DNA of 64,000 nucleotides from Petrosia ficiformis (GCA_947044365.1 OX345645.1:1783856-1847855); one strand, 5' to 3'. Counted from the stretch's first letter, positions 44,175 through 55,672 are shown. Program-made: numbers and translations. The notes: generated from the sequence alone by a model not told the origin.

Positions 44175-47162
44175 TGTATGTATGTATGTATGTATGTATG
44201 CGTATGCATGTGAATAACATGTATGAATATAAAACTGATCTTGTAATTTTCTATTAGTTATTAACAGCTGGTGCTGACAGAAAGATTGCCCTCTGGGATT
44301 TGGAAAGAGAAGATCCAGTTCAAGAATTCAAAGGACACTCTGAAATAGTGATGGGGTAAAGATATATTATACTATGGATAGATGACTAAATGGATTTAGG
44401 TGGATAAAGGGATGTATGTAGTGTTCTCCTTGTGCTCTTTTAGTAAAGTATAGAATACCCTCTTATAGACATGATATATCAGTTATATTAATATATACCC
44501 AATGTACAGTACCCTTTTATAGGTATAATATATCATACCCAGTGTAACCCTTGAGAACTCTAGATGTGTGCTATCCATGAATAGAATCTGTTAGAGAAGT
44601 AGAGTTGACTGGACAAATGGACAGAGTGATGAATGTATAAATATATGTATGGATGGTTGATTGAATAGAATAGCAAAGAGATATATAGATAATACTGAAA
44701 AAACGGATGAATAGATGGATGAATGGATGTTTATAATTTCATATTTTACAGATTGGCTCTTAATCGTTCTGACCCTTTCTCAAATTTTGCATCATGCGTA
44801 AGTTAGTTCACTCACCTTTATGTAAAATTTCCTCTGATTTTATCTGAACAAAATATCCAATATTGTTATCTTATTCTATGTGTACAGAGAGCTTTTAGTG
44901 ATGCTATATATAATCATAGGAAATGAGATAATCATCACATACTTATTACAATATTGCATGATTACATCACTCAAATCTATGGCTGGGAATTGGCTAGACA
45001 CTTGAAATCAATTACCACTAACTTCAAATCAATTGAGTAATTAGGCCAATTAAAGTCAATTTTTTTAGGAAAATTCTTCCCATTTGATGATCAAAAGGCT
45101 TCCTGTTTCTTCCATATTATACATTATTAGCTGTTGCATGGTTGTCTTTAGAATAATTAGCATAATCGTTATCGCTGACTTACAATCAATAATCAGATGA
45201 ATTTTTGATATTGATTAATCATCCTAGCCCCACTCGTATAATTGCTGAATACCCTTTAATACATGTAGTTAGCTAGACTATACAAGTCATGTTATTTAGA
45301 ACCTGATCATTGTACAGAAATGTCTATGTTACATAGCAGAGATGTGGTCAGTTACACAATTATATTACATTACTTGTCATTTTGTGACATTAAATTACTA
45401 TACCATTACTAAGATCTGTTTGCATTCACAATGACCTCCAAATCAGGATTTGATATATATAGTGTATAATTTTAATGTCATGAGGTCAATACATGATTAT
45501 ATTGTAACTCAATAATGAAGTAATGGATAATTATATGTAAATAGTCAAGGTAAAAAGATTGTTGGCCCTTCCAAACTAGGTTATGAACTGTTTTCTGAGG
45601 ACAAGTTGAATGTGAATGACCTTTACCACTGAAACACAAATTATTAGGTTATAGTGACAATACACAATGTGTCTTTAGGTAACTCTGATTACCTTGACCA
45701 CATCCTTGCTACTTAGTGACATTAATCAACAGGTTTAACTGTGTGATTGCGATATTTCATCACATGTCCTCTTTGTATATCATAGAGTAGTGACCAAAGT
45801 GTATGTCTATGGGATGCCAGATCTGGTAAGTGTGTGAGGAGAATTTATGGACCCAAGGTTGACATCAATCAGGTCAAGTTCTTCCCAAATGGAGACGCTC
45901 TAGCATATGTCACAAATGATGGAAATGTAAGAAATGCATACACAGTTACACACAGACACATATATGTGCATACACAGAGACAAACACAGACATACAACAC
46001 ACACTATCTAAACGTCTGTCTCGTGGTAGATTTGGTTTACATGTTACATGTAGATCTCATCATGTACACATAGCTATAGGCAAAATGAATATGAATGTAA
46101 CTGACTATAATGTGTTTTTAGAAATTGCTAAATATTTTGAAAAGGATGTGTATATTTACATAATGGTAATAATTCCTTAGGCTCATTTATTTGACTTAAA
46201 GGCAGATCAAGAGATAATGGTATTATCTAAACAGAGTATCTTGTTTGGTGCATCATCTCTTGACTTTAGTAAAAGTGGTAAGTGAATGAGACAATGTGTT
46301 TGTGAAAGTGTGTAATATATGTGTGTGTGTGTGATCTTGCCATCTTGGTGGATGCATGATTGCATGTCATTGTATGTGTGTGTGTGTATGTGTGCGTGAG
46401 TTCTAGATGAATTTGTTGTCTAGAGTGGTAGTTTAATGTCTAATGCAATTTCATTTCATACAGGGAGGATATTATTTGTTGGATATGATGACAATACTCT
46501 CAGAGCTTGGGACACTTTGAAGGTGACTATATTTACTGAAAGATTTATGAAATTATGTTACCCTAATAAAATGACTTATCTTGTTTGATTCTTAACTCAG
46601 CTGCTTTTTTGATATCATACGTGGAAATCAGATAACATTTTAATAATTACAACTCTTTAATTTTCAAATAGGGTGATCAGTTAACAGTATGGTATGATCA
46701 TGAGGAGAGAGTTAGTCATGTACAAATGTCTCCTGACTACATGGCACTTGGTACAAGCAGTTGGGATGGTACTATGAAGGTATGTATGCTTATGTTTATT
46801 TACTTGGGGAATTGTTTTGATTAAATGCTTCAGACATCTTGAGGTATCTGGCAAGCTATATATTGTCTTGCCGGACCTGCCCCCATTAAAAATAGATATT
46901 TTAAGAGAAAACTTTGATGTGATCATTTAATCATGGGCTCAGTTTCACATAACAGTCTTTGGCAGGTTTTCCCGCTGACTTGTTCGTGTCTGAATGTGAC
47001 ACAAGCATTATATACATTAACCCCTGTTGAATACATGAATGGAATCATGCATGCTACAAACATTAGGTCTCTTATGGCAAGTATTTGAAATATAAATAAT
47101 TTCCCAAGAAGTTTTACTTTTGTTTTCATCAGATGTGATTATTTACACAGATATGGGCATAA
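42195..47162 (+). CDS. GNB5: G-protein subunit beta-5
   Basis: Twelve exons (42195-42426, 42675-42820, 43028-43069, 43469-43545, 43998-44133, 44258-44355, 44752-44797, 45786-45926, 46181-46277, 46464-46522, 46672-46779, 47151-47162) give 397 residues, close to long-form G-beta-5. The N-terminal helix ([20 protein letters not shown]) precedes seven WD40 blades: [90 protein letters not shown] and [17 protein letters not shown]. The ending SWDGTMK-IWA matches beta-5's terminal WA rather than the WN of beta-1 to beta-4. Beta-5 pairs with the GGL domain of R7 RGS proteins. The last coding exon is 12 nt, including the stop. Several introns carry repeats. Confidence 0.94.
43285..43385. mobile_element. 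Second copy of the ATATGGGGAGCAGGA repeat
   Basis: Matches 15478-15660 through ATTGTCTGGTAAATTAG, TATATGGGGAGCAGGA and ATAGGTCAAAATGTCC. It is located in GNB5 intron 3. Confidence 0.5.
44138..44205. repeat. (TATG)n microsatellite
   Basis: About 14 perfect TATG copies immediately after the donor of GNB5 exon 43998-44133. Confidence 0.97.
44979..45232. mobile_element. hAT-like MITE, TAGGGCTGGGA family, copy 2
   Basis: Starts GGCTGGGAATTGGC and ends ATTAATCATCCTAGCCC. The interior holds TAATTAGGCCAATTAAAGTC and CCCATTTGATGATCAAAAGG, as in the copies at 21464-21612 and 56696-56966. It lies in GNB5 intron 7. Confidence 0.65.
45418..45625. mobile_element. MITE-like element with TTCACATTCA termini, copy 3 (reversed)
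   Basis: GCATTCACAATGACCTC at one end and TTGAATGTGAATGACC at the other, with CTTCCAAACTAGGTTATGAA inside. Reverse orientation relative to 16918-17160. It lies in GNB5 intron 7. Confidence 0.55.
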
Positions 47163-47560
47163 GCAAAGGTCAACAGCAGCTTCTATTTCATTCTTCTATC
47201 AATGGCTTCACTTTTTTTTAAATCAAAATTCATTTTATACATTGTGTTACATATTGTGTGTATACTATAATTATTTTTATAAAATTAAAACTGAGACTGA
47301 AATTTTTGACTCAATCCTTAATTGTTTTTAAAGCCATACATGCATGCATGCACACACACTACTGAAAAATCATAAATGCTATGAATGCATGTAGAGTACA
47401 AAAGCTGTAGAAGGTCTCCAGATGCACACCTATATGAGTAGTCAATAAACTGTTTACAATTAATGAAGAACAAATAGTAGAAAGGAAAACATTAGAATAA
47501 TAGTTAGCGAAAATGAGAAAAAATAGTGTGTACTATACAAGAATTATGTATGAATTAGAA
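47163..47560. other. Intergenic, nothing recognised
   Basis: AT-rich sequence downstream of GNB5, with a short TGCATGCATGCACAC run near 47340. No supported exon. Confidence 0.5.
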
Positions 47561-47574
47561 AAACATTAGAAAAA

Positions 47575-48060
47575 TATTATAACACTGCACAAGGTTGACT
47601 GGAACTGGAGGACTGGATAAGACTCTGGAACTGAAGCACTGGATGAGCTTGACTAGAACTGGAGCATCAGATGAGGTAACTGGAACTGGAGCACTGAATG
47701 AGGTAGACTGGAACTGGAGCATTGGATGATTTGACTGGAACTGGAACTGCCCCATATGAGGCTGGATCTAGTGACTTGGTGTATACTCATTTGTCCTGCA
47801 TTCCTACAACCAAGGCTGGACTAAACTTTCATTTAAAAAAAAAATATTTAAGAATTTTTTTTTGGGTGGCTGGTTGTAGGAATGGAGGAGCACAAAAGCT
47901 GCAGCAAGTCACAGAAACAGACCTGTGTGGGAGGAAAAGTAGTAAATCAACTGTTCAAACAAATTAACAAAAACTCACCTTTTAAAAGAGAAGAGAGTGG
48001 ATAGATGGATAGGTAGAGTACCTGTATAGATCTTTGATGAACTGACTGAAGTATTCCTAC
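47575..48060. mobile_element. Dispersed repeat with GACTGGAACTGGAGCACTG units, copy 1
   Basis: Five to six short units (GGAACTGGAGCACTGGATGA type) are followed by GGCTGGATCTAGTGACTTGG, TATACTCATTTGTCC, CAGAAACAGACCTGTG and GAGTGGATAGATGGA. The same order recurs at 62640-63130. Non-coding. The minus-strand PVPV peptide is a by-product of the short repeat. Confidence 0.7.
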
Positions 48061-48204
48061 AAGGTTCTAAATGATGACTTCCTCATATCTGAAACCTTAA
48101 CAACTTATTATACTTACTTGTTAATAAAGATTCTTGCATAATATTTATACTGTTTCTCTGCTATATACAACAGTTATTAGCAGTTTCTGAATCTTCCTGG
48201 CTTG

Positions 48205-48425
48205 TCTGTAGCTCGAAGAGCCTCGAACACGCGTTCTTTTACGCGCCACGCCCATTAATTGACCGAGCCCCCCCCCCCCGGGAATGACGCAACTTCCTTA
48301 ACTACGTATACAACGCATAGTCGCGCAAGTGACACAAACATATAATATTATATATAATTATAATAATTATATATACATTAAAAGCAATTATAGGGATGGC
48401 TTTACGGGCTATAATTAAACAGCAC
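48205..48425. mobile_element. Interspersed repeat, TTCTTTTACGCGCC family, copy 2
   Basis: Shares CGTTCTTTTACGCGCCACGC, CCATTAATTGACCGAGCCCC, AATGACGCAACTTCCTTAAC and TACGTATACAACGCATA with 59098-59292, and more weakly with 10885-11060. Both good copies have an AT-repeat then ATAGGGATGGCYYTACGGGC. CpG-rich against an AT-rich background. Confidence 0.7.
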
Positions 48426-48489
48426 ATTTTTTATACCTATAGTATAGTGACACACAGTTAGAAAGATTGACCTGTGGTTGTAGTATTAT

Positions 48490-51400
48490 GATCCTTAGTG
48501 ACTTGAAGAGACCTTCGGCGTCCCCAATTACGCATTTTACGCAATTACGCAGTTTACGCAATTACTTTTTTTAAAATATAAATAAATAAATAAATAAATA
48601 AATAGATAAAAAGATAAATAAATAAAATAAAATAATAATAATAATAATAATGGACATGTACATAGCTAGGTATTAAGAAGTCAGTTAATTAAATGACCTT
48701 CGGCAAGCTGAAGGTCAATCGGGTATTCATTGGCTGGATGGTGTCGGGATGATCTAGCTCCCCTAATAGACATAATAGAGGCTCTCAAGAGTGCAAAACT
48801 TAGTCGGCATCTTATCCAATTTAAAGTCACAGCATAGGAGGCTTCTCTTTTTTCAGCTACACAGTTTACGCAATTACGCAATTACGCAATTACGCAATTA
48901 CGCAATTACGCAATTACACAGTTTACGCAATTACGCAGTTTACGCAATTACGCAGTTTACGCAATTACGCAATTACGCATTTTACGCAATTACGCAGTTT
49001 ACGCAATTACGCAGTTTACGCAATTACGCATTTTACGCAATTACGCAGTTTACGCAATTACGCATTTTACGCAATTACGCATTTTACGCAATTACGCAGT
49101 TTACGCAATTACGCAGTTTACGCAATTACACAATTACGCAGTTTACGCAATTACGCATTTTACGCAATTTACGCAATTACGCATTTTTCGCAATTACGCA
49201 GTTTACGCAATTACGCAGTTTACGCAATTACGCACAGTTTACGCAATTACGCAATTACGCAGTTTACGCAATTACGCATTTTACGCAATTACGCAGTTTA
49301 CGCAATTACGCAATTACGCAGTTTACGCAATTACGCAGTTTACGCAATTACGCAATTACGCAGTTTACGCAATTACGCATTTTACGCAATTACGCAGTTT
49401 ACGCAATTACGCAGTTTACGCAATTACGCAATTACGCAGTTTACGCAATTACGCAGTTTACGCAATTACGCAATTACGCAGTTTACGCAATTACGCAGTT
49501 TACGCAATTACGCAGTTTACGCAATTACGCAGTTTACGCAATTACACAATTACGCAGTTTACGCAATTACGCATTTTACGCAATTTACGCAATTACGCAT
49601 TTTTCGCAATTACGCAGTTTACGCAATTACGCAGTTTACGCAATTACGCACAGTTTACGCAATTACGCAATTACGCAGTTTACGCAATTACGCATTTTAC
49701 GCAATTACGCAGTTTACGCAATTACGCAATTACGCAGTTTACGCAATTACGCTGTTTACGCAATTACGCAATTACGCAGTTTACGCAATTACGCATTTTA
49801 CGCAATTACGCAGTTTACGCAATTACGCAGTTTACGCAATTACGCAATTACGCAGTTTACGCAATTACGCAGTTTACGCAATTACGCAATTACGCAGTTT
49901 ACGCAATTACTCAGTTTACGCAATTACGCAATTACGCAGTTTACGCAATTACGCATTTTACGCAATTACGCAGTTTACGCAATTACGCAGTTTACGCAAT
50001 TACGCATTTACGCAATTTACGCAGTTTACGCAATTACGCAATTACGCAGTTTACGCAATTACGCACAGTTTACGCAATTACGCAATTACGCAGTTTACGC
50101 AATTACGCATTTTACGCAATTACGGAGTTTACGCAATTACGCAGTTTACGCAATTACGCAATTACGCAGTTTACGCAATTACGCAGTTTACGCAATTACG
50201 CAATTACGCAGTTTACGCAATTACTCAGTTTACGCAATTACGCAATTACGCAGTTTACGCAATTACGCATTTTACGCAATTACGCAGTTTACGCAATTAC
50301 GCAGTTTACGCAATTACGCATTTTACGCAATTACGCATTTTACGCAATTTACGCAATTACGCATTTTTCGCAATTACGCATTTTACGCAATTACGCAGTT
50401 TACGCAATTACGCAGTTTACGCAATTACACAATTACGCAGTTTACGCAATTACGCATTTTACGCAATTTACGCAATTACGCATTTTTCGCAATTACGCAG
50501 TTTACGCAATTACGCAGTTTACGCAATTACGCAGTTTACGCAATTACGCAGTTTACGCAATTACACAATTACGCAGTTTACGCAATTACGCATTTTACGC
50601 AATTTACGCAATTACGCATTTTTCGCAATTACGCAGTTTACGCAATTACGCAGTTTACGCAATTACGCACAGTTTACGCAATTACGCAATTACGCAGTTT
50701 ACGCAATTACGCATTTTACGCAATTACGCAGTTTACGCAATTACGCAATTACGCAGTTTACGCAATTACGCAGTTTACGCAATTACGCAATTACGCAGTT
50801 TACGCAATTACGCATTTTACGCAATTACGCAGTTTACGCAATTACGCAGTTTACGCAATTACGCAATTACGCAGTTTACGCAATTACGCAGTTTACGCAA
50901 TTACGCAATTACGCAGTTTACGCAATTACGCAGTTTACGCAATTACGCAATTACGCAGTTTACGCAATTACTCAGTTTACGCAATTACGCAATTACGCAG
51001 TTTACGCAATTACGCATTTTACGCAATTACGCAGTTTACGCAATTACGCAGTTTACGCAATTACGCATTTTACGCAATTACGCATTTTACGCAATTTACG
51101 CAATTACGCATTTTTCGCAATTACGCATTTTACGCAATTACGCAGTTTACGCAATTACGCAGTTTACGCAATTACACAATTACGCAGTTTACGCAATTAC
51201 GCATTTTACGCAATTTACGCAATTACGCATTTTTCGCAATTACGCAGTTTACGCAATTACGCACAGTTTACGCAATTACGCAATTACGCAGTTTACGCAA
51301 TTACGCATTTTACGCAATTACGCAGTTTACGCAATTACGCAATTACGCAGTTTACGCAATTACGCAGTTTACGCAATTACGCAATTACGCAGTTTACGCA

Positions 51401-52000
51401 ATTACGCATTTTACGCAATTACGCAGTTTACGCAATTACGCATTTTACGCAATTACGCAGTTTACGCAATTACGCAATTACGCAGTTTACGCAATTACGC
51501 AGTTTACGCAATTACGCAATTACGCAGTTTACGCAATTACGCATTTTACGCAATTACGCAGTTTACGCAATTACGCATTTTACGCAATTACGCAGTTTAC
51601 GCAATTACGCAATTACGCAGTTTACGCAATTACGCAGTTTACGCAATTACGCAATTACGCAGTTTACGCAATTACGCATTTTACGCAATTACGCAGTTTA
51701 CGCAATTACGCATTTTACGCAATTACGCATTTTACGCAATTACGCAGTTTACGCAATTACGCAATTACGCAGTTTACGCAATTACGCATTTTACGCAATT
51801 ACGCAGTTTACGCAATTACGCAATTACGCAGTTTACGCAATTACGCAGTTTACGCAATTACGCAATTACGCAGTTTACGCAATTACGCATTTTACGCAAT
51901 TACGCAGTTTACGCAATTACGCAGTTTACGCAATTACGCAATTACGCAGTTTACGCAATTACGCAGTTTACGCAATTACGCATTTACGCAATCATATCGT
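48490..52000. repeat. Large 17-bp tandem array (TTACGCAA-containing), about 3.1 kb
   Basis: The monomer is GCAGTTTACGCAATTAC (or GCATTTTACGCAATTAC), mixed with 8-bp half-units GCAATTAC. The main block runs 48860-51990; a small outlying patch is at 48521-48565. It begins directly after GACTTGAAGAGACCTTCGGC, a sequence shared with the dispersed repeat near 62765. The monomer has no stop codon in any plus-strand frame and 17 is not divisible by three. A single uninterrupted 1,070-codon frame therefore results, repeating the same 17 residues (NYAVYAITQFTQLRSLR) whichever frame is read. I do not consider it a gene. Confidence 0.95.
48570..48858 (-). mobile_element. 5'-truncated non-LTR retrotransposon 3' end, inserted in the array
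   Basis: On the minus strand, 48681-48850 encodes the tail of a LINE-type reverse transcriptase (LNWIRCRLSFALLRASIMSI, then RGARSS), ending at a stop at 48681. A short 3' UTR and an (ATT)n/(ATTT)n/A-rich tail follow down to about 48570, where the 17-bp array resumes. Only the last roughly 60 residues remain, so it is a dead copy. Family identification rests on resemblance to tail regions of metazoan RT proteins. Confidence 0.65.
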
Positions 52001-52002
52001 TA

Positions 52003-52475
52003 GAAAATCATATCGTAAGAAAGCTGTAGATACTGTGTACAGCCAATTGGAGCAACTGAAGAGACGTGCATATGATCAGAGAGTTCGCGAAATTGAACAT
52101 GGTACCTTCACACCACTTATTTTCTCTGCTACTGGAGGCCTTGGTAAGGCTGCTCATGTTACCTTCCGTAGACTAGCCTCTCTTCTATCTGTAAAATGGG
52201 ATGACCACTACAATCAGGTGATCAGGTGGCTGCGCTGCCATATTTCCTTTTCTCTTTTACGGTCAGCTATCTCCTGTATTCGTGGCTCTCGTACATCTCC
52301 TATATTTGACTATCACTCCATTAGCCTCGCGGTGGTGGAGTCCAAATTGTTTACCTAACTGTTTATTGGACTGTATTTTATTATTTCTTTTCATTATATT
52401 ATTGGATGTTTACATTTATTATTATTATATTATGCAATTATGCAAAAAAATAATAATAATAAAAAAATAAAAATT
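52003..52475 (+). mobile_element. 5'-truncated non-LTR retrotransposon 3' end, opposite orientation
   Basis: Plus strand 52003-52358 encodes about 115 residues of an RT C-terminal region: QLEQLKRRAYDQRVREIEHG, TFTPLIFSATGGLGKAAHVT, FRRLASLLSVKWDDHYNQVI, RWLRCHISFSLLRSAISCI and RGSR. It ends with a stop, a 3' UTR and an (ATT)n/A-rich tail at about 52445-52475, after which the 17-bp array resumes. At its 5' junction AATCATATCGTTAGA is duplicated as AATCATATCGTAAGA. It is more complete than, and oppositely oriented to, the copy at 48570-48858. Confidence 0.7.
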
Positions 52476-52655
52476 CTACGCAATTACGCAGTTTACGCAA
52501 TTACGCAATTACGCATTTTACGCAATTACGCAGTGTACGCAATTACGCAATTACGCAGTTTACGCAACTACGCAACTACGCAATTACGCAGTTTACGCAA
52601 TTACGCAGTTTACGCAATTACGCAATTAACGCAATTACGCATTTTACGCAATTAG
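52476..52655. repeat. Continuation of the 17-bp array
   Basis: TACGCAATTACGCAGTTTAC units with more substitutions (CAACTACGCAACTACGC) than the main block, ending at about 52655. Confidence 0.9.
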
Positions 52656-52795
52656 CCCTGTCGCCGGACATATTTCATCAAATCCTGATACCCAACAATC
52701 ACAGTTATCTTCGGATGTGTCCTTATCCGACTCATTTTCTAATTTAGCCAATAATGTAAACTAGCGAAATAACAGCCTTCAACCGCCATTTCATA

Positions 52796-53117
52796 GTCTC
52801 GCGTAGCCAGCCCCTCCCTCTAACGAAGCGAGGGCTAGGGTCTGGTGGATAACCATTCATCACACTCGTTCAGCTTTGCACCGTACTTCCGGTGCAACTC
52901 AAGTGGTGGGACGGACAAGTTTCATGTGGATGGGAGTACTATATGGCTCGTTCATGAACCGCACGTGATCGTGGATGGATGATATTTTTGTGTGGCCATA
53001 TAGCACGCCCATCCACTTGAGTTGCACCGGAAGTACGGTGCAAAGCTGAATGAGTGAATGAATGGGTTATCCACCAGACCCTCGCTTTGTTAGAGGGAGA
53101 GGCTGGCTACGCGAGAC
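52796..53117. mobile_element. 322-bp MITE with about 45-bp terminal inverted repeats and TA flanks
   Basis: Left end GTCTCGCGTAGCCAGCCCCT, right end AGGCTGGCTACGCGAGAC. The inverted homology continues through CGAAGCGAGGG/CCCTCGCTTTG and GTCTGGTGGATAACC, and again as GCACCGTACTTCCGGTGCAA near each end. Flanked by TA on both sides (52794-52795 and 53118-53119), which suggests a TA target-site duplication. No coding capacity. Good copy, probably recent. Confidence 0.85.
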
Positions 53118-53800
53118 TAGTCATTTCACTAAGTCCTTGTAAGGTCATAATGTGTTAATAGTCAGTCATAAAATAGAAATTATGAAGATGAAAGAGTAAT
53201 GATGAAGAATCAACAACAATGCACAGATGCTCATTTTGTCTTTCTTCATCGCCTTCAGCGGTTTAAGCTAGGCAAACATAGTATGTTTTAGTGTAGTATG
53301 GTCTTTAAAAAGATTATTATCCACACATAGAGCTAAATACATTTGCAGTTTATGAACTCGTTAATTTATGTGGTTTTTAATGAATTACCTACATGGTATA
53401 TACTACTCGTGTATTAAGCAACAGTAACGTTTTACTGATGGCTACTGTATAGTGACAACATTGTTGACTAAACAGATATGTATCACTGATGAACTCCTCT
53501 ACTGTTAATATTTATGCTTGAGGAAAGGAGCTACAGTATGTACATGTTTGTTAGCTAAAAGTGTCAAATGTAAAAATCAAAAATCATCATTATGTTCAGA
53601 TAACATTCCTGACACATACATGTACCTTTCTATAAACATTTCATGAATAATTTTAGTCAGTTCCAACTTCCAAATCAACACATTAAATATCATTAAGACC
53701 ACCCACATGTACATGCTTACCACCCTCAGGTTATTTACCATGATTATCATGATCAAATGAGATTCTAGCTAAATTATAATAATAATTATTTAATTTACCT
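53118..53800. other. Intergenic, nothing recognised
   Basis: No supported exon, repeat array or RNA gene. AT-rich unique-looking sequence. Confidence 0.4.
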
Positions 53801-53810
53801 AACTTTGCAG

Positions 53811-54290
53811 ACTAATGGTCTCACTGAGCGATTCAACCAGACACTTTCAAGGTGTCTTACAAAGATTGTCAATGAATCTCAAACTGACTGGGATGAGAAG
53901 ATCAATACAGTACTGATGGACCGAGGGATATTTGAAACCTACCTACTACCATTAACAAACAAACCTACTTTTGAAGAGCATTTCAGCTCTTACATAATCC
54001 TACTTCCTCTTGCAGTAGCTACATATTTCAGAGTTCCTGTGTTTTATTATGTTTTGCAGTATGAAGAGTATGTTTGGGGATGTTTCAAGCCACTAACTCA
54101 TTTAAACATGAAACATCCTCGAAACGAACTTGATGATAATCTTTTAATTGTCGTTCCTGCTCACTTCGAACTTTTGTATTACAAACATTCTCACTACGAC
54201 TGCATTGTCTCCAGTTCTGATTCCTGTGTACCAAATGACTTCCCTCTGGTAGAAGAAAAGGTTGTAGAAGTTATAATATTTGATGAATAA
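53811..54290 (+). pseudogene. Chimeric frame: Ty3-type integrase fragment joined to an OTU-like C-terminal segment
   Basis: An acceptor-like TTTGCAG precedes ACTAATGG. The first about 38 codons read TNGLTERFNQTLSRCLTKIV and NESQTDWDEKINTVLM, the C-terminal part of a retroviral-type integrase core from a Ty3/gypsy element. At about 53925 the frame passes without a stop into an unrelated stretch: FRVPVFYYVLQYEEYVWGCF, then HFELLYYKHSHYDCIVSSS. That resembles the end of OTU-type cysteine protease domains found next to retroelements in cnidarians and sponges. The stop is at 54288-54290. No upstream integrase or RT is present. It could be a single exon of a host gene, a domesticated fusion or debris; I favour a remnant. 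Confidence 0.5.
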
Positions 54291-55438
54291 CATACCAAAC
54301 TAAGTTCCTACTCAAGTGGTAGATAATAATAATAGTCAAATTTCATTCAAATAAAATTAATACAATTATGCGCTCGTTTAGAGGGTGTGGCTGGCTAGTC
54401 ATTGGCCTGGCGCGGTGGCTATCAAACACTAGCTGAAAGACATAACTAGTCTGAACACACCAAGATAATTATAATTGTATGTGCTACACTTCTACTGCTG
54501 CATTTATTGTAGTAAGATACGTAATAAACACAAAATTAATAACAGCTAGCATGGTTTGAAGGGGGTGCCCATTTTACACAGTGGGGTCCCTATTCAAATA
54601 GCAAAATGCGTAATAAAATAGAGACCTGGGTCCCTATTTTACCGTTAATATGGGGACCCGGGTCCCCAAATGTACGGGATCCCCAGAATCTTATGACACC
54701 GGTACGTACCGTCAAAGGAAATTATCGCTAATTTGTGGCTAAGGTTGTAATTTTTACAACTTCTAGGAAGTACCACACCTACTAATTAGATTACTGGGTC
54801 TTGCAGTTACAAAACCCCAAAAGCAATGTGTCGGCATTCTATTGTCAAAAACGCCCACGCTTTGTTTGATGTGGTCTAACGGTGCTTTGATTCAAGTGTC
54901 TGTCCTTTGATGTTACTTTGAAGTTAGCTTAGGGTACTTAAAAAAAAGTGAAAGGAGAGTAGAACGGGATGTTGATGTATTGTGTGATGTATAGGCTTGG
55001 TTTCTAGCTGGTTCTAGCGAGAGAGAAAGGGATGTTGGGAGAATAAGTGACAAATAGCGTTTGCTTGCAGACTTGAGTGGATGCTGTGCTTGCAGTAATT
55101 GGTAAGCAAGGTTGAGGTGACTGTTAGATTGCTCCAGTAGTTGGAGAAAGTTGCAAATTGCCTGTATTCAGTTGCAACGAAGGTTTTCATTTTTTAATGA
55201 GATGCTGAGCCACACCTCGCAATCAGTATATATATTACATCTATGGTAGGTGTGGTTGGAATTATTATTAAAATTAGTTCATTACTTTTTCAAAAGCCCC
55301 CGGGTTAAGAAACTGTAAGTGTTAATTAATTCACCCACACCTGCTTGTTGGTACGGTACGTGGTGTGGCAAGCAAATTGTAATCGGTCAGGCCGTCATAA
55401 GACGAACTTTACACATTATAATTGATGTACCCATTATT
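54291..55438. other. Non-coding region with GGGTCCC-rich repeat fragment
   Basis: 54560-54680 has repeated GGGTCCCTATTTTAC-like pieces and a perfect 16-bp palindrome, GGGGACCCGGGTCCCC (54652-54667). ACCGTCAAAGGAAATTA and TTTGTGGCTAA (about 54707-54745) recur at about 60781-60812. No supported gene. Confidence 0.5.
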
Positions 55439-55672
55439 GTAATAACAATAGAATAAATATTATATTAGGGACAGTATTATTTCTTTTGTCTTGCGATTAT
55501 GCTGAACCACACAGAAGAAGCTACTACTCTGCTGATCAAGTACTTCAATCTCCCTATGAAACAGCCAGTGAAAAAAGTGCATGGTTGTCATTGTTGGCAT
55601 TGCAATCACATTAAGCATAAAATAAGAGAGATGTTTTTGCACTGTTTTTGTTTCACACAGGAGATCACAATA
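55439..55672. repeat. Dispersed duplicate (other copy 61031-61258)
   Basis: Both copies share AATAACAATAGAATAAATAT, TTATTTCTTTTGTCTTGCG, GAAGCTACTACTCTGCTGAT, CAAGTACTTCAATCTCCCTA and TTTCACACARGAGATCACA. A short frame (EATTLLIKYFNLPMKQPV) is common to both but then diverges through indels, so I do not treat it as a gene. Confidence 0.75.

Noticed and set aside
47555..47755. PVPV-rich secreted peptide on the minus strand
   Set aside because: By-product of the GGAACTGGAGCACTG short repeat, with no start context or conservation between the two copies.
48791..52003. A 1,070-codon open reading frame
   Set aside because: It is explained by a stop-free 17-bp satellite; the peptide is pure repeat, continues through non-coding junctions and has no domain or start context.
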